Assembly: GCA_019217005.1 (NCBI GenBank)
Contig: JAHBNG010000032.1
Span: 1 to 64,000 of the forward strand
DNA: 64,000 nucleotides
Source: Chloroflexi bacterium TSY
Lineage (GTDB): Bacteria; Chloroflexota; Anaerolineae; Caldilineales; Caldilineaceae
Reading direction: 5' to 3'
Shown: positions 62,991 to 64,000 of the stretch, one piece after another
Numbering within the stretch: position 1 is the stretch's first letter
How the letters are laid out: each line of letters opens with the position of its first letter
Position numbers and translations under genes: made by a program
The notes under the pieces: generated by a model
Databases searched by the model: none
Told to the model about the DNA's origin: nothing
Seen by the model: only the letters and a program-made list of their open reading frames with translations

Positions 62991-63956
62991 TCAATATCTC
63001 ACGTTCTCCGTTTGAATCGCATGAAACTTTTCAGATAGCAGCCGCGCAATTGCCTCATCCAATGATTGATAGATCTGTTGTTGTTTGGCGATTTGAGCCA
63101 TGTCGATCGGCAAATCGTCCGAGATCTGTCGGCGAAGTTTTTCTGCCCGTTCTTTGAATACAAGCCAGCACCCAGAATGATTGATAACGAATTGGAGCAA
63201 CTCCAGACTCTCAATTTTCTGAGACAGAAGGATATCTTCCGAAAAACGAAGCCGAGCGGTTTGCTTCTCATCCACTCGGGTCAACACTTTGACCTTTAGA
63301 TGCGCAAGATGGATCAGCGCCATATGCAGCGGTTGTAGCTGATGCGCCTCCGCTGCGATCTTCAATGCATCAATTAGATAGGCCCAACTTGATTCCAGTT
63401 CGTCGATTGCACAAGCTGTTTCACCCAAGCAGCACAAATTATACGACATGAAGACCTGGCTACCGATGTCTTTGGCAATTTGCAAACCTTCGGCTGCATA
63501 ACGCTGAGCAACATCATACTGCTCGAGGTCGTTGGCAACCTGACCAAGATACCAGAGACGGCTACTGAGATGATGTTGATGACCGATTTCACGACAGAGA
63601 AGCATACTTTTCTCAAAATAATGAGCTGCTTCAGTCAATCGCTCACCTCCAATGGCCCAAAAAACTGATCCGATTCCCCCCAAAGCGAGAGCAATGCCCA
63701 AACGGCTGTTAATTGCCTCAAAAATGGTCAAACTTTCTCGATAGCACTCTTCCGACTTCTTATATTCGCCCAAGCAGAGAGTGGCCCACCCCAGTACATC
63801 GAGTGCATAGGCAATACTGTCGGGTCGTCCGAGCTGGCGGGATAGAGCCAGACACGTCTTCGCCAATTCCTCTTCCTCATCAAATTCACCAAAGCTGCCC
63901 GCAATCTGAGCCAGTTTGTGTAACGTGTCAACCATCCCATTTTTATCGCCAATCTG
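62991..63956 (-). pseudogene. TPR regulator, C-terminal part, cut at R1
   Basis: 321 visible residues made of TPR repeats (EFDEEEELAKTCLALSRQLG, KKSEECYRESLTIFEAINSR, YDVAQRYAAEGLQIAKDIGS) resembling the sensor end of the regulator at 49806. The upstream end meets R1 at 63957; any BTAD/ATPase part would lie beyond the window. It could be read into R1 by four residues (NHP). The C-terminus ends MRFKQTENVRY-like (HAIQTENVRY). Confidence 0.7.
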
Positions 63957-64000
63957 GGGGTGGTTCAAAATTAGGTTTACACTTTTGATATATAGACAAA
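63957..64000 (+). repeat. R1 miniature element, copy 6 (cut by window end)
   Basis: GGGGTGGTTCAAAATTAGGT and the following TTACACTTTTGATA match the first 44 bases of R1 copy 1 with minor changes. The left flank is CCAATCTG (63949-63956); a duplication on the far side cannot be checked. Confidence 0.85.

Noticed and set aside
1..64000. tRNA, rRNA or riboswitch candidates
   Set aside because: No cloverleaf with a GGTTCGAATCC-type arm, no rRNA-like stretch and no recognised riboswitch core were found by eye; short or diverged ones could be missed.

Overview
The window looks like a chromosomal segment of a Chloroflexota bacterium, probably from the Anaerolineae/Caldilineae side. This is inferred from gene content: two NADH:quinone oxidoreductase (complex I) loci, BTAD/TPR-type giant regulators, Uma2-family nucleases, a secreted protein with a Thr-Pro-rich stalk, DUF5666-type secreted proteins and a ParB/Srx-like hypothetical protein. 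No rRNA, tRNA or CRISPR array was seen, so the taxonomy is tentative.

Layout. 1-7.0 kb: a crotonase fragment, an IS630-superfamily element, a flavoprotein disulfide reductase, a histidine kinase/receiver protein decapitated at its H-box, and gshA. 7.3-12.7 kb: two secreted proteins with Arg/Gly-rich tails, a damaged DDE insertion sequence (copy 1) and a DUF58 protein. 13.3-30.3 kb (minus strand): a complete complex I operon in the order A, B, CD fusion, EF fusion, [Uma2 gene], G, H, I, J, K, L, M, N. 30.8-39.9 kb (plus strand, divergent): a second locus with only membrane-arm genes, A, H, J, K, [small TPR-membrane protein], L, M, N, ending in a strong terminator. 40-49.8 kb: a beta-propeller surface protein, lspA, a second Uma2 protein, an APH-like kinase, a MurE-type ligase, a repeat-built lipoprotein and a cNMP-fold protein. 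49.8-57.5 kb: a BTAD/NB-ARC/TPR regulator split by a miniature element, IS copy 2 (inverted relative to copy 1), a ParB-like protein and a decayed transposase. 57.7-64 kb: a sugar-metabolism group (TIM-barrel epimerase, a class II aldolase broken by a 104-bp insertion, a LarA-family racemase), an ATPase relic and another truncated TPR regulator.

The two complex I loci are the functional core. The first encodes all 14 canonical domains. The second has no B, C, D, E, F, G or I gene here, so its membrane module must borrow a peripheral arm or do something else. NuoH2 keeps the acidic quinone-site loop and the antiporter-like subunits keep their main Lys/Glu residues.

The other striking feature is the density of small non-autonomous inverted-repeat elements. 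I call them R1 (155 bp, 8-bp duplications), R2 (215 bp, 5-bp duplications), R3 (82 bp, TA duplications), R4 (about 75 bp palindromes, two carrying R3 at the same internal site), R5 (long palindromes), R6, R7, R8 (104 bp, 8-bp duplication), R9 (REP-like hairpins) and R10 (short hairpins). They sit in many complex I intergenic gaps and interrupt at least three genes. All family names are mine; none was checked against a database.
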